From Rhizobium sp. (GTDB lineage: Bacteria > Pseudomonadota > Alphaproteobacteria > Rhizobiales > Rhizobiaceae), in NCBI GenBank assembly GCA_019739215.1, contig JAHHDR010000043.1, positions 1-50,229 on the forward strand: a stretch of DNA of 50,229 nt. Direction: 5' to 3'. Position numbers and translations under genes: made by a program. The notes under the pieces were generated by a model. That model made no database searches. It worked only from the letters and a program-made list of their open reading frames with translations, and was not told where the DNA came from. Positions 7,765 to 24,961 of this stretch are shown one piece after another; the stretch's first letter is position 1; every line of letters begins with the position of its first letter.

Positions 7765-8941
7765 TTACTCGATGATCGAGGCGACGATGCCGGCGCCGAC
7801 GGTGCGGCCGCCTTCACGGATAGCGAAGCGGAGCTTCTCTTCCATCGCGATCGGAACGATCAGCTCGACCGACACCGTGACGTTGTCGCCCGGCATCACC
7901 ATTTCCGTGCCTTCCGGCAGCGAGACGATGCCCGTCACGTCGGTCGTGCGGAAGTAGAACTGCGGACGGTAGTTCGTGAAGAACGGCGTATGACGGCCGC
8001 CTTCTTCCTTCGTCAGGATGTAGGCTTCGCCATGAACTTCTTGTGCGGCTTGACCGAACCCGGCTTGCACAGGATCTGGCCACGCTCGACGCCGTCACGG
8101 GCAACGCCGCGCACGAGTGCACCGATGTTGTCGCCGGCCTGGCCCTGGTCGAGCAGCTTGCGGAACATTTCGACGCCGGTAACCGTCGTCTTCGAGGTCG
8201 GGCGGATGCCGACGATCTCGACTTCTTCACCAACCTTGACGATGCCGCGCTCGACGCGGCCGGTCACAACCGTACCACGGCCCGAGATCGAGAACACGTC
8301 TTCGATCGGCATCAGGAACGGCTGGTCGATCGGACGCTCCGGCGTCGGGATGTAGGCGTCAACGGCGGCCATCAGCTCGCGGATCGCGTCTTCACCGATC
8401 TTCTTGTCGGAATCTTCCAGAGCAGCCAGGGCCGAACCCTTGACGATCGGAATGTCGTCGCCCGGGAAGTCGTAGGACGACAGCAGTTCGCGCACTTCGA
8501 GTTCGACGAGCTCGAGCAGCTCGGCATCGTCGACCTGGTCGACCTTGTTGAGGAACACGACGATCGCCGGAACGCCGACCTGGCGGGCCAGCAGGATGTG
8601 CTCGCGCGTCTGCGGCATCGGGCCGTCGGCTGCCGAGCAAACCAGGATCGCGCCGTCCATCTGGGCGGCACCGGTGATCATGTTCTTCACGTAGTCGGCG
8701 TGGCCGGGGCAGTCGACGTGGGCGTAGTGGCGGTCTCGGCGTCTCGTATTCGACGTGCGCCGTCGAGATCGTGATGCCGCGGGCCTTCTCTTCCGGAGCA
8801 GCGTCGATCTGGTCGATAGGCCTTGAACTCGCCGAAATACTTCGTGATCGCAGCCGTCAGCGACGTCTTGCCATGGTCAACGTGACCAATCGTGCCAATG
8901 TTTACGTGCGGCTTGTTCCGCTCGAATTTGCTCTTTGCCAT
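7765..8941 (-). CDS. tuf: Elongation factor Tu, frame breaks near both ends
   Basis: GTPase that delivers aminoacyl-tRNA to the ribosome. The N-terminus [20 protein letters not shown] plus [19 protein letters not shown] holds the P-loop. An extra T near 8818 (CTA-T-CGAC) and extra bases near 8735 disrupt the frame; repaired, it reads [18 protein letters not shown]. The middle ([31 protein letters not shown] with NKxD) is clean. A missing base near 8033 splits KPHKKFMA from [16 protein letters not shown]. The total of 1177 bases is one more than a 391-residue EF-Tu needs. I read this as an intact gene with sequence errors. Confidence 0.93.
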
Positions 8942-9000
8942 TTCGGCTCTCCATTCCTTGGCCTGTCGGCCTCAATTCATTCAAAGGGTTGGTAGTCCGA

Positions 9001-11100
9001 TCAACGCTGACCGGAATACTTTGCCTGGATTTCCTGGGCGACGTTCGAGGGAACCGCAGCATAATGGTCGAAAGTCATCGAATACTGGGCGCGGCCCTGG
9101 GACATGGAACGCAGCTTGTCGACATACTTGAACATGTTGGCGAGCGGGACATGCGCGTTGAGAACAACGCTCACACCACGAGCTTCCTGACCCTGGATCT
9201 GGCCGCGACGGGCATTCAGGTCGCCGATGCAATCGCCGACATAGTCTTCCGGCGTTACGACTTCGACCTTCATGATCGGCTCGAGCAACTGCGCGCCGGC
9301 CTTCTTGGCCGCTTCACGGAAGCAGGCGCGGGAGGCGATTTCGAAGGCGAGAACCGACGAGTCGACGTCATGATATGCACCGTCGATCAGGGTTGCCTGA
9401 ACACCCAGCATCGGGAAGCCCGCGAGCGGCCCCGAACTCAGAACGCTGAGGATACCCTTTTCGACGCCCGGGATATATTCCTTCGGAACCGCGCCGCCGA
9501 CGATCTTGGATTCGAACTTGAACTCGTCACCATCGGGATTCGGCTTGAAGACCAGCTTGACACGGGCAAACTGACCGGTACCGCCGGACTGCTTCTTGTG
9601 CGTGTAGTCTTCAGTGTGCTCGCGCGTGATCGTTTCACGGTAGGCGACCTGAGGCTCGCCCACACTTGCTTCGACCTTGAATTCGCGACGCATACGGTCG
9701 ACGAGAATGTCGAGGTGAAGTTCACCCATGCCAGCAATGATCGTCTGGCCGGATTCTTCATCGGTCTTGACGCGGAACGAAGGATCCTCGGCAGCCAGGC
9801 GGTTGAGCGCGAGACCCATCTTTTCCTGGTCGCCCTTGGACTTCGGCTCGATCGCGATCTGGATGACCGGCTCGGGGAATTCCATGCGCTCGAGAATAAC
9901 GGGCTTCAGCGGATCGCAGAGCGTATCGCCGGTCGTGGCATCCTTGAGGCCGGCCAGGGCGACGATATCGCCCGCAAAGGCTTCATCGATGTCTTCGCGG
10001 CTGTTGGAATGCATCTGCAGCATGCGGCCGACGCGCTCGCGCTTGTCCTTGACCGTGTTGAGCACCGAAGTGCCCTTTTCGAGCTTGCCCGAATAGATGC
10101 GGCAGAACGTGAGCGAACCAACGAACGGGTCGTTCATGATCTTGAAGGCCAGCATCGACAGCGGCTCGCTGTCATCGGCATGACGCTCGACTTCGGCTTC
10201 GGTCTTGAAGTCGATGCCCTTGATGGCCGGAATGTCTGCAGGCGACGGCAGGAAGTCGACGACAGCGTCGAGAAGCGGCTGAACGCCCTTGTTCTTGAAG
10301 GCCGAGCCACAGAACATCGGGAAGAACTTGACATCGATCGTGCCGCGACGGATGAGCGCGCGGATCTGGTCGTTGTCAGGCATGTTGCCTTCCAGGTAGG
10401 CTTCGGTCGCGGCTTCATCGATTTCGACGACCTGTTCGATCATCTTCTCGCGCCATTCGACAGCAGCATCCTTGAGATCATCAGGGATCTCGACGACGTC
10501 CCACTGGGCGCCAAGCGATTCATCGCGCCAGACGAGGGCATTCATTTCGATCAGGTCGACGACGCCCTTGAATTCGTTTTCAGCGCCGATCGGCAGCTGG
10601 CAAACCACGGCGGTGGCACCGAGGCGGCTCTTGATCATCTCGACCGAGCGATAGAAATCGGCGCCGGTCTTGTCCATCTTGTTGCAGAAGATCATCCGCG
10701 GGACATTGTACTTGTCAGCCTGGCGCCAGACGGTCTCGGTCTGCGGCTCGACACCGGCATTGGCGTCGAGAAGCGCGACGGCACCGTCGAGAACGCGCAG
10801 CGAACGCTCGACTTCGATGGTGAAGTCGACGTGTCCTGGGGTGTCGATGATGTTGAAGCGGCGGGTCTTGCCGTCACGGCCCTTCCAGTAGGTGGTGGTC
10901 GCAGCCGACGTGATGGTGATGCCGCGTTCCTGCTCCTGCTCCATCCAGTCCATCGTGGCGGCGCCGTCATGGACTTCGCCGATCTTGTGGGACTTGCCGG
11001 TATAGTAGAGCACGCGCTCGGTCGTGGTGGTCTTGCCGGCGTCGATATGCGCCATGATACCGAAATTGCGGTAGTCTTCGATTTTATATTCGCGAGCCAT
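9001..11100 (-). CDS. fusA: Elongation factor G
   Basis: GTPase that drives translocation and, with RRF, ribosome recycling. Intact, 699 residues. G1 is GIMAHIDAGKTTTTERVLYY near residues 13-32, G3 is DTPGHVDFTIEVERSLRVLD, and G4 is NKMDKTGADF. Domain IV and V segments include YRETITREHTEDYTHKKQSG and YVGDCIGDLNARRGQIQG. It lies 59 bases before tuf and 23 bases after rpsG, the standard str operon. Confidence 0.98.
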   Translation of the reverse strand: MAREYKIEDYRNFGIMAHIDAGKTTTTERVLYYTGKSHKIGEVHDGAATMDWMEQEQERGITITSAATTTYWKGRDGKTRRFNIIDTPGHVDFTIEVERSLRVLDGAVALLDANAGVEPQTETVWRQADKYNVPRMIFCNKMDKTGADFYRSVEMIKSRLGATAVVCQLPIGAENEFKGVVDLIEMNALVWRDESLGAQWDVVEIPDDLKDAAVEWREKMIEQVVEIDEAATEAYLEGNMPDNDQIRALIRRGTIDVKFFPMFCGSAFKNKGVQPLLDAVVDFLPSPADIPAIKGIDFKTEAEVERHADDSEPLSMLAFKIMNDPFVGSLTFCRIYSGKLEKGTSVLNTVKDKRERVGRMLQMHSNSREDIDEAFAGDIVALAGLKDATTGDTLCDPLKPVILERMEFPEPVIQIAIEPKSKGDQEKMGLALNRLAAEDPSFRVKTDEESGQTIIAGMGELHLDILVDRMRREFKVEASVGEPQVAYRETITREHTEDYTHKKQSGGTGQFARVKLVFKPNPDGDEFKFESKIVGGAVPKEYIPGVEKGILSVLSSGPLAGFPMLGVQATLIDGAYHDVDSSVLAFEIASRACFREAAKKAGAQLLEPIMKVEVVTPEDYVGDCIGDLNARRGQIQGQEARGVSVVLNAHVPLANMFKYVDKLRSMSQGRAQYSMTFDHYAAVPSNVAQEIQAKYSGQR

Positions 11101-11123
11101 GGTAGCTTGCCTTTCCTTCGAGA

Positions 11124-11594
11124 TTACCAGCGATAGTGCGAGAACGCGCGGTTGGCTTCCGCCATCTTGTGCGTGTCTTCGCGCTTCTTCACAGCAGATC
11201 CGCGGTTGTTGGACGCATCGAGGATTTCGCCGCAGAGCCGCTCAACCATGGTCGTTTCATTGCGCTTGCGGGCAGCAATGATCAGCCAGCGGATGGCGAG
11301 CGCCTGGCGGCGCTCCGGACGGACATCGACGGGTACCTGGTAGGTCGCACCGCCGACGCGGCGCGAGCGGACTTCGACATGCGGCGCGATGTTGTCGAGC
11401 GCAGTGTGGAACAGACCGATCGGCTCGGCCTTGGCCTTCGCCTGGGCAGCGTCGAACGCGCCATAGACGATGGTTTCCGCAACCGACTTCTTGCCGTCAT
11501 ACATGATGGCATTCATGAACTTCGTGACGATCAGGTCACCGAACTTCGGATCGGGGTTGATCTCGCGCTTTTCTGCTTTGTGACGTCTGGACAT
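11124..11594 (-). CDS. rpsG: 30S ribosomal protein S7
   Basis: Primary 16S rRNA binder of the small-subunit head; in Escherichia coli it is the translational repressor of the str operon. Intact, 156 residues: MSRRHKAEKREINPDPKFGD, KFMNAIMYDGKKSVAETIVY, VEVRSRRVGGATYQVPVDVR and a C-terminal AEANRAFSHYRW. It follows rpsL after 75 bases. Confidence 0.98.
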   Translation of the reverse strand: MSRRHKAEKREINPDPKFGDLIVTKFMNAIMYDGKKSVAETIVYGAFDAAQAKAKAEPIGLFHTALDNIAPHVEVRSRRVGGATYQVPVDVRPERRQALAIRWLIIAARKRNETTMVERLCGEILDASNNRGSAVKKREDTHKMAEANRAFSHYRW

Positions 11595-11669
11595 ATCTCT
11601 CGTCTCTTCATCTCTACGGCGCTCACCACGCGGAGAACCTCGCGCAGCGCCTTAACTCGTTGGACCGAA

Positions 11670-12041
11670 TTACTTCGGACGCTTCGCACCGTACTTGGAA
11701 CGGCGCTGCTTGCGGTTCTTGACGCCCTGGGTGTCGAGAACGCCGCGAATGATGTGGTAGCGCACGCCCGGCAAGTCCTTGACGCGGCCGCCGCGGATCA
11801 TGACCACGGAGTGTTCCTGCAGGTTGTGACCTTCGCCAGGGATGTAGCCGATGACTTCGAAGCCGTTGACGAGGCGGATCTTGGCAACCTTACGAAGCGC
11901 CGAGTTCGGCTTCTTCGGGGTCGTCGTGTAGACGCGGGTGCAGACGCCGCGCTTCTGCGGATTTTCCTGCAGAGCCGGCACCTTGTTGCGCTTGACCTGT
12001 GCCTGACGCGGCTTGCGGATCAGCTGGTTTACGGTAGGCAT
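11670..12041 (-). CDS. rpsL: 30S ribosomal protein S12
   Basis: Decoding-site protein. Intact, 123 residues: MPTVNQLIRKPRQAQVKRNK, TPKKPNSALRKVAKIRLVNG and GGRVKDLPGVRYHIIRGVLD. Both lysines that are often changed in streptomycin-resistant mutants (TPKKPNS and GRVKDLPG) are present, so the sequence is of the sensitive type. It is the first gene of the str-S10-spc block. Confidence 0.98.
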   Translation of the reverse strand: MPTVNQLIRKPRQAQVKRNKVPALQENPQKRGVCTRVYTTTPKKPNSALRKVAKIRLVNGFEVIGYIPGEGHNLQEHSVVMIRGGRVKDLPGVRYHIIRGVLDTQGVKNRKQRRSKYGAKRPK

Positions 12042-12306
12042 ATACCCATCCCTTTAATTCTGTTTTCCATACCCTTTCGGGGCACTCGAACTTGCCGTCT
12101 CCGGCCGAGCAAGCTGAAGTCATGCGCGAAAAACGGACCGATTCACCAATTGGCGAATGACCCGAAAAAGCAGAGGACCCTCCCGGTAGGGAGCGTCATG
12201 CGTGCAGCAATCTCGTATCAACGTGCTTTGCTGAACCTTGTTTGGGACGAAGTTCAGGACGAGTCGTCCCGAAACAGCCAGCCCCACATCGGCTCTGATG
12301 CCGCGG
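12042..12306 (-). promoter_or_regulatory. Structured rpsL leader with inverted repeats
   Basis: No gene is visible between the rpsL start and the candidate promoter. The leader holds an inverted repeat at 12240-12275: arms GTTTGGGACGA and TCGTCCCGAAAC on the plus strand, 7 contiguous pairs extended to 11 across one bulge, with a 13-base loop. It also holds a small CTCCC/GGGAG hairpin with loop GGTA near 12180-12195. Neither is followed by a T run on the minus strand, so they are more likely leader RNA structure than terminators. Confidence 0.45.
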
Positions 12307-12335
12307 GTACTACTCACTTCCCCCACATCAGTCAA
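12307..12335 (-). promoter_or_regulatory. Candidate promoter of the str operon
   Basis: On the minus strand TTGACT (12330-12335), preceded by C as in the rhizobial CTTGAC box, is followed by 17 bases and TAGTAC (12307-12312). It lies about 265 bases upstream of rpsL and just upstream of the inverted repeat at 12240-12275, giving a long leader. The -35 box and spacing are good; the -10 box is only fair. Confidence 0.5.
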
Positions 12336-12599
12336 GAGCACCACGGCTTTTTTTGCCTGAAGCCCTTGGGGTTCACGGCCCGGCGGCCATCCGAAAGCCT
12401 GTTTGGGGCCATTTGTTGCACTTGCGAAGCGCTGGTTGCCATATTAACGTCCAGTCGAGGCGCCCGGAATACTCGTATCGCAGATCAGCCATGCAGTATC
12501 GCCTGTCTTACGGGGCCCATGGCCCGACTCAGAATCGAGGAATCCCCGGATTCGGATCGCCTCAAGGAATCGCCTGCCGGCAGAAAGACATCAGACTTC

Positions 12600-12890
12600 A
12601 TGGAAGACCCGGTCAACGACAACACGCCGAAAGACGGCTTCGTCTTCATCATCATCGGCAAGGCCTACCAGGAGGGCGGTGACGAGGGGATCGACATCCA
12701 TATCATGCTTCGCGCCCCTGATGACGACACGGCCGTTCGGGACGCGCTCAATGCCCTGACAGAGGAAGGCTTCTCCGAAGCCGATCTCGACCAGATCGGC
12801 ATGCTGATGGGCGCGCCGGATGAAGAGCCGCATGCCTCGGCCTATCAGGGCGCTCTCGAAGGCGAAGTCGCGATCATCCGGTTCGGCTGA
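12600..12890 (+). CDS. Small acidic conserved hypothetical protein
   Basis: A 96-residue product starting MEDPVNDNTPKDGFVFIIIG and continuing KAYQEGGDEGIDIHIMLRAP, VRDALNALTEEGFSEADLDQ, MGAPDEEPHASAYQGALEGE, ending VAIIRFG. It is strongly acidic and has an alternating strand-helix look, with no signal peptide or membrane segment. The function is unknown to me. I recall similar short proteins in rhizobia, but I cannot name a family. The start is uncertain: ATG 12600 lacks a clear ribosome-binding site, and an in-frame ATG at 12519 would add 27 residues. It converges with the LuxR-type gene (17 bases between stops). TTGCAC (12416-12421) and CATATT (12440-12445), 18 apart, are a weak promoter candidate. 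Confidence 0.7.
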   Translation: MEDPVNDNTPKDGFVFIIIGKAYQEGGDEGIDIHIMLRAPDDDTAVRDALNALTEEGFSEADLDQIGMLMGAPDEEPHASAYQGALEGEVAIIRFG

Positions 12891-12906
12891 ATCTCACCCG
12901 TATAGC

Positions 12907-14033
12907 TCAGCCGATCCGCAGCAGGAGAGCCACCAGTTCGGACTGTCGGTTCGTCCCCGTCTTCTGGAATATCTGCTTCAACCTGTGACGGGCGGTTTCC
13001 CACGCGATGCCGAGGCGGTCGGCTGCGTCCTTGATCGTGCTCCCCCCGGCAAGTTCGGCGCACATCCGGATCTCAGCCGCTGAGAGATGATAATGTGTGG
13101 CGAGCAGGTTCGGCGCCGTCTCGGAACGGCGGCCGAGATCGCGGATCAACAGCAGGCAGAGCTTCTTCTGCAGCAGGCTGGTCTGGCCCGCCAACGCACT
13201 GGCGGGAATTGCGAAAAGCGACAGCCTGAAAATCCCGTCTTCCGTCTGCACGATCATACGATCGTCACGCAGAGACGTGCAGAGCGCTATTTGTTGAAAC
13301 GACGCCTTGATCCAGTCTTGCGCCCACTTTTCGGCCATGACGAGTTTGGAACCGCGGATTCCGATCAGGTCGCCGGCGCGAAGACAGGCCTCCGCGGCAG
13401 CGTTGGCATCGACGATCTTCATGGAGGTATCGATGACGAGGGCGACGTCCGGCAAACGGTCGACCAATGCCGCAGCGGCTGCGACCCTCTCGCCCATTGT
13501 CTGGAGCATCAGGTTGATTGAAATGGCGCGTGCCACCGAAGCGCTGACGCCGTTCAGGATGTGTCGATAGATTGCCTCGGCCTTCTCCAGTCCCGTGTCG
13601 GGCAGATGCAGAAGGATGGAAGTACGTCGCCATCGGTTGTCGGCATCTTGATGCCGATGCCGTCGGCTCTGCCATCGAGTCGCATGAGCCAATCCTCGTA
13701 GAACTCGGTCTTCCGGTAGCGAAGCGATGGCGCCGCGTGAGAGGATATCTGGACCCGTCCGGGTGCGGCCTTTGCCCAGAAGTCATTCCACGGATTGAGT
13801 GCCGCAAAATGCTCACTGTAGGACTGCAGGACCTCCGGCTCGTATCCGACCGGTGCAAGAAATGTCCGCGATGCATCGGAATGGCTGACGGTGAGTGAAC
13901 CCAGCGACCCCGGCACGACATCGACCAATGCCCGGGTGAAATCCAGCCAGGGCAGTCGCCCCTGCCCGGCCAGATCCGCGACCTCCCCCAGTTCAACAAT
14001 CCTTCGCTCCAGGCTGGCACTGTCGATAGCCAA
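12907..14033 (-). CDS. LuxR-type helix-turn-helix transcriptional regulator, one frame break
   Basis: Two overlapping frames together form one regulator of about 375 residues. The first part (TTG start at 14031-14033, AAGGA upstream) reads from SLERRIVELGEVADL to MPTTDGDVLPS. The second continues from ILLHLPDTGLEKAEAIYRH to the end. The joint lies near 13615, where one base seems lost. The middle (RLPDVALVIDTSMKIVDANA) looks like a PAS-type sensor segment. The C-terminus (LSAAEIRMCAELAGGSTIKD, AADRLGIAWETARHRLKQIF, TGTNRQSELVALLL) is a GerE/LuxR DNA-binding domain. No autoinducer domain or phosphoacceptor is evident. It sits between the rpoC terminator and the str operon. The break may be a true mutation or a sequence error. 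Confidence 0.8.
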
Positions 14034-14178
14034 GTCCGACGTCCTTGCTTCTGTTGCCGGATGCCGCGCTCACGCGAACCATGAGTAGAATGCTCGCACA
14101 GGGAGTGGCTTGCAAGACCCCGGCGCCCGAACGTCGGGACACCCACTATCATCACCGGCCTCGCCCCGCGCCGCGCAT

Positions 14179-14209
14179 GAAAAAGCCGCCGGGATTTCTC
14201 CCGGCGGCT
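14179..14209 (-). terminator. Intrinsic terminator downstream of rpoC
   Basis: A perfect 10-base-pair stem, AGCCGCCGGG (14184-14193) and CCCGGCGGCT (14200-14209), with a 6-base loop. On the minus strand it is followed by TTTTTC (A run at 14180-14184 on plus). It begins 24 bases after the rpoC stop, so it ends the rplJL-rpoBC transcript. Confidence 0.9.
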
Positions 14210-14232
14210 GCATCTGTCCGTTCTGGTTGCGA

Positions 14233-18449
<4,217 letters not shown>

Positions 18450-18548
18450 GATGGTCTCCTCGGATGCTATTCTCCTCGGTTCGGACGGTCCGGGCGGGTC
18501 ACGCCCGGTACCGTCACGAAGGAATTGGGGTTACGCAGGCGGCCGTCG

Positions 18549-22715
<4,167 letters not shown>

Positions 22716-22873
22716 CGTCGCTCCTTATCAATCTGCATCCGGGCCTGCAACGGACGGAACACGCTGGCCAGGCGGCTCCGTCGACAATGGGTCGTTCAAT
22801 CTCGTTCCCACATCCTGGCGAGCGGCCGGATTGCCAAATCGCTCGGGTGGGAACCATCCTCTTGAAGAACCCA

Positions 22874-22957
22874 TTACCCAAGAGCCTGATTTCCAGGCGC
22901 TTGGGTAACAGGTGCTCTAGAAACAGACAGTGGGAGACCACGAAAACGTGATCTCCC
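22874..22957 (-). promoter_or_regulatory. Two strong hairpins between rplL and rpoB (attenuator or processing site)
   Basis: Just after the rplL stop, minus-strand GGGAGATCACG, loop TTTT, CGTGGTCTCCC (22932-22957) forms an 11-pair stem with one wobble. About 24 bases later TTACCCAAG-CGCCTG / CAGGC-CTTGGGTAA (22874-22908) forms a 9-pair plus 5-pair stem with one mismatch. Neither has a full T run, so partial termination or RNase III processing is more likely than full termination. The 263-base gap contains no gene. In Escherichia coli the same gap holds an attenuator and an RNase III site that set the rplL:rpoB ratio. Confidence 0.6.
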
Positions 22958-22978
22958 CCCGCCTGCAATTCGCAAGAA

Positions 22979-23353
<375 letters not shown>

Positions 23354-23412
23354 TTTTGTATTCCTTATCTAGGTTCGAACTTGAGTTTTTATTCTGACAG
23401 CGAAGTACCGCC

Positions 23413-23931
23413 TTATGCGGCTTCGTCCTTCGTGGCATATGCCGAGAAAAGGCGAGCCAGCTGAGCTGCCGGCGCCTGAACGACACCTGCGATGCGGGTA
23501 GCGGGGGTCTGAATCATACCCACAAGCCTTGCACGCAGTTCGTCCAGCGACGGAAGTGTTGCCAGTGCCTTGACACCTTCGGCATCAAGAGAAGTCGAGC
23601 CCATGGCTCCGCCGATGATGACCAGCTTGTCGTTGGTCTTGGCAAAGTCAGAGGCGATCTTCGGAGCCGTCATCGGATCATCTGCGTAGCAGATGAGCGT
23701 CTGACCCTTGAAAAGATTGTTGATCTTTTCAGACTCCGTGCCCTGAAGAGCGATCTTGGCCAGGCGGTTCTTCGCGACTTTAACGGTGCCGCCGGATGCG
23801 CGCATCTTGGAACGAAGATCGTTCATCTGCGCGACCGTGACGCCGGAATAGCTCGCCACGACGACTGAGCCCGAAGCCTTGAAGACCTCGTTCAGTTCGG
23901 AGACGAATTCGCGTTTTTCCGCTCTATCCAC
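23413..23931 (-). CDS. rplJ: 50S ribosomal protein L10, GTG start
   Basis: Stalk base protein that carries L7/L12 dimers; L10-L12 binds its own leader to repress translation. The frame is open upstream to 24060, but the family N-terminus is DRAEKREFVSELNEVFKASG, so I chose GTG 23929-23931, with GGAG seven bases upstream. The product is 172 residues, the normal length: VAQMNDLRSKMRASGGTVKV, KNRLAKIALQGTESEKINNL and the C-terminal L12-binding helix APAAQLARLFSAYATKDE. No ATG fits. Confidence 0.95.
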   Translation of the reverse strand: MDRAEKREFVSELNEVFKASGSVVVASYSGVTVAQMNDLRSKMRASGGTVKVAKNRLAKIALQGTESEKINNLFKGQTLICYADDPMTAPKIASDFAKTNDKLVIIGGAMGSTSLDAEGVKALATLPSLDELRARLVGMIQTPATRIAGVVQAPAAQLARLFSAYATKDEAA

Positions 23932-24165
23932 TGTCTCACTCCAATTGACAGGACCGCTGAAATGCGGACCCTGCCGGGTTGCCTTTTGCCGCATGGGATG
24001 TGATCCCAAGCGACGCTCGAGGATCCTGCCCCCTCGCGTCCCACTTACGTGACAACACAAGGCATCCTAGGTTCGAACCGTTCTTTGCGGATATTCATCC
24101 GCGGAAACCGGTACTCACCCGTCTCATGCAGGCTAAGTGATTAAGGTCTAACCACCTGCAATCTC
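23932..24165 (-). promoter_or_regulatory. rplJ leader (probable L10 leader) and candidate promoter
   Basis: No gene is visible upstream of rplJ. On the minus strand TTGCAG (24156-24161), 17 bases, ACTTAG (24133-24138) is a weak promoter candidate. Downstream, a GCGGAT-ATTC-ATCCGC hairpin (24087-24102) and other short dyads suggest a structured leader of about 200 bases. In many bacteria the L10-(L12)4 complex binds a leader in this position; I infer that role from position and have not matched the consensus. Confidence 0.45.
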
Positions 24166-24172
24166 GGACAGG

Positions 24173-24245
24173 AATGACGGGGTACCCCGTCATTTTCCCG
24201 GGTGTTACGCCGGGAAATCATGTACGGAAGCCTCTCGTCGAGGCT
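24173..24245 (-). terminator. Three tandem hairpins after rplA, including a 22-base perfect palindrome
   Basis: Directly after the rplA stop the minus strand forms three stems in a row. AGCCTC/GAGGCT spans 24229-24245. TTTCCCGG/CCGGGAAA with an 8-base loop spans 24194-24217. A perfect palindrome AATGACGGGG-TACCCCGTCATT spans 24173-24194. No long T run follows any of them. They could end the rplKA message, block RNA decay or bind a protein. The palindrome centre is a GGTACC hexamer. Confidence 0.55.
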
Positions 24246-24260
24246 CCCGATAAACTTGGA

Positions 24261-24956
24261 TCAGGCCGAAATCGTGGCCGGATCGACCTTAACGCCGGCG
24301 CCCTGCGTCGACGAGATGGCGATCTTCTTGAGATAGTTGCCCTTGGCGCCAGCCGGCTTGGCCTTGATCACGGCGTCCGCAAACGCCTTGATGTTGGCTT
24401 CCAGGGCGTCGGCGGCGAAGGATGCCTTGCCGATGCCGCCATGAACGATACCGGCCTTCTCGACGCGGAACTCGACGGCGCCGCCCTTGGATGCCTTGAC
24501 GGCTCCGGCGACGTCGACGGTGACCGTGCCGACCTTCGGGTTCGGCATCATGCCGCGCGGGCCGAGGACCTTGCCGAGGCGACCGACGAGCGGCATCATG
24601 TCAGGGGTGGCGATGCAGCGATCGAAATCGATCTTGCCGCCCATGACGATCTCGAGCAGGTCTTCCGCACCGACGATGTCGGCACCGGCGGCGGTGGCTT
24701 CGTCAGCCTTGGCGCCACGTGCGAAGACGGCGACGCGGACATTCTTGCCCGTGCCGTTCGGCAGGTTGACCACGCCGCGGACCATCTGGTCGGCGTGGCG
24801 CGGATCGACGCCGAGGTTCATGGCAATCTCGATGGTTTCGTCGAACTTGGCGACAGCCCGTTCCTTGACCATCTTGATGGCTTCGTCGAGAGCGTAGGCC
24901 TTGTTGGGGTCGACGCCTTCGTTGATCTTCTGGATGCGCTTTGCGATCTTCGGCAT
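24261..24956 (-). CDS. rplA: 50S ribosomal protein L1
   Basis: L1-stalk protein that binds 23S rRNA and, in Escherichia coli, represses the rplKA message. Intact, 231 residues: MPKIAKRIQKINEGVDPNKA, the conserved VVNLPNGTGKNVRVAVFARG, and MPNPKVGTVTVDVAGAVKAS. ATG 24954-24956 lies five bases after the rplK stop and inherits GAGGG as ribosome-binding site. Confidence 0.97.
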   Translation of the reverse strand: MPKIAKRIQKINEGVDPNKAYALDEAIKMVKERAVAKFDETIEIAMNLGVDPRHADQMVRGVVNLPNGTGKNVRVAVFARGAKADEATAAGADIVGAEDLLEIVMGGKIDFDRCIATPDMMPLVGRLGKVLGPRGMMPNPKVGTVTVDVAGAVKASKGGAVEFRVEKAGIVHGGIGKASFAADALEANIKAFADAVIKAKPAGAKGNYLKKIAISSTQGAGVKVDPATISA

Positions 24957-24961
24957 GTCGA

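Noticed and set aside
8935..11136. A plus-strand open frame of 733 codons opposite fusA
   Set aside because: Antisense shadow of fusA for the same reason; the product is low-complexity and resembles no family.
11136..12590. A long plus-strand open frame running from opposite rpsG and rpsL into the small acidic gene
   Set aside because: Only the last 96 codons (from 12600) look like a real protein. The earlier part is antisense to rpsG and rpsL or lies in their leader.
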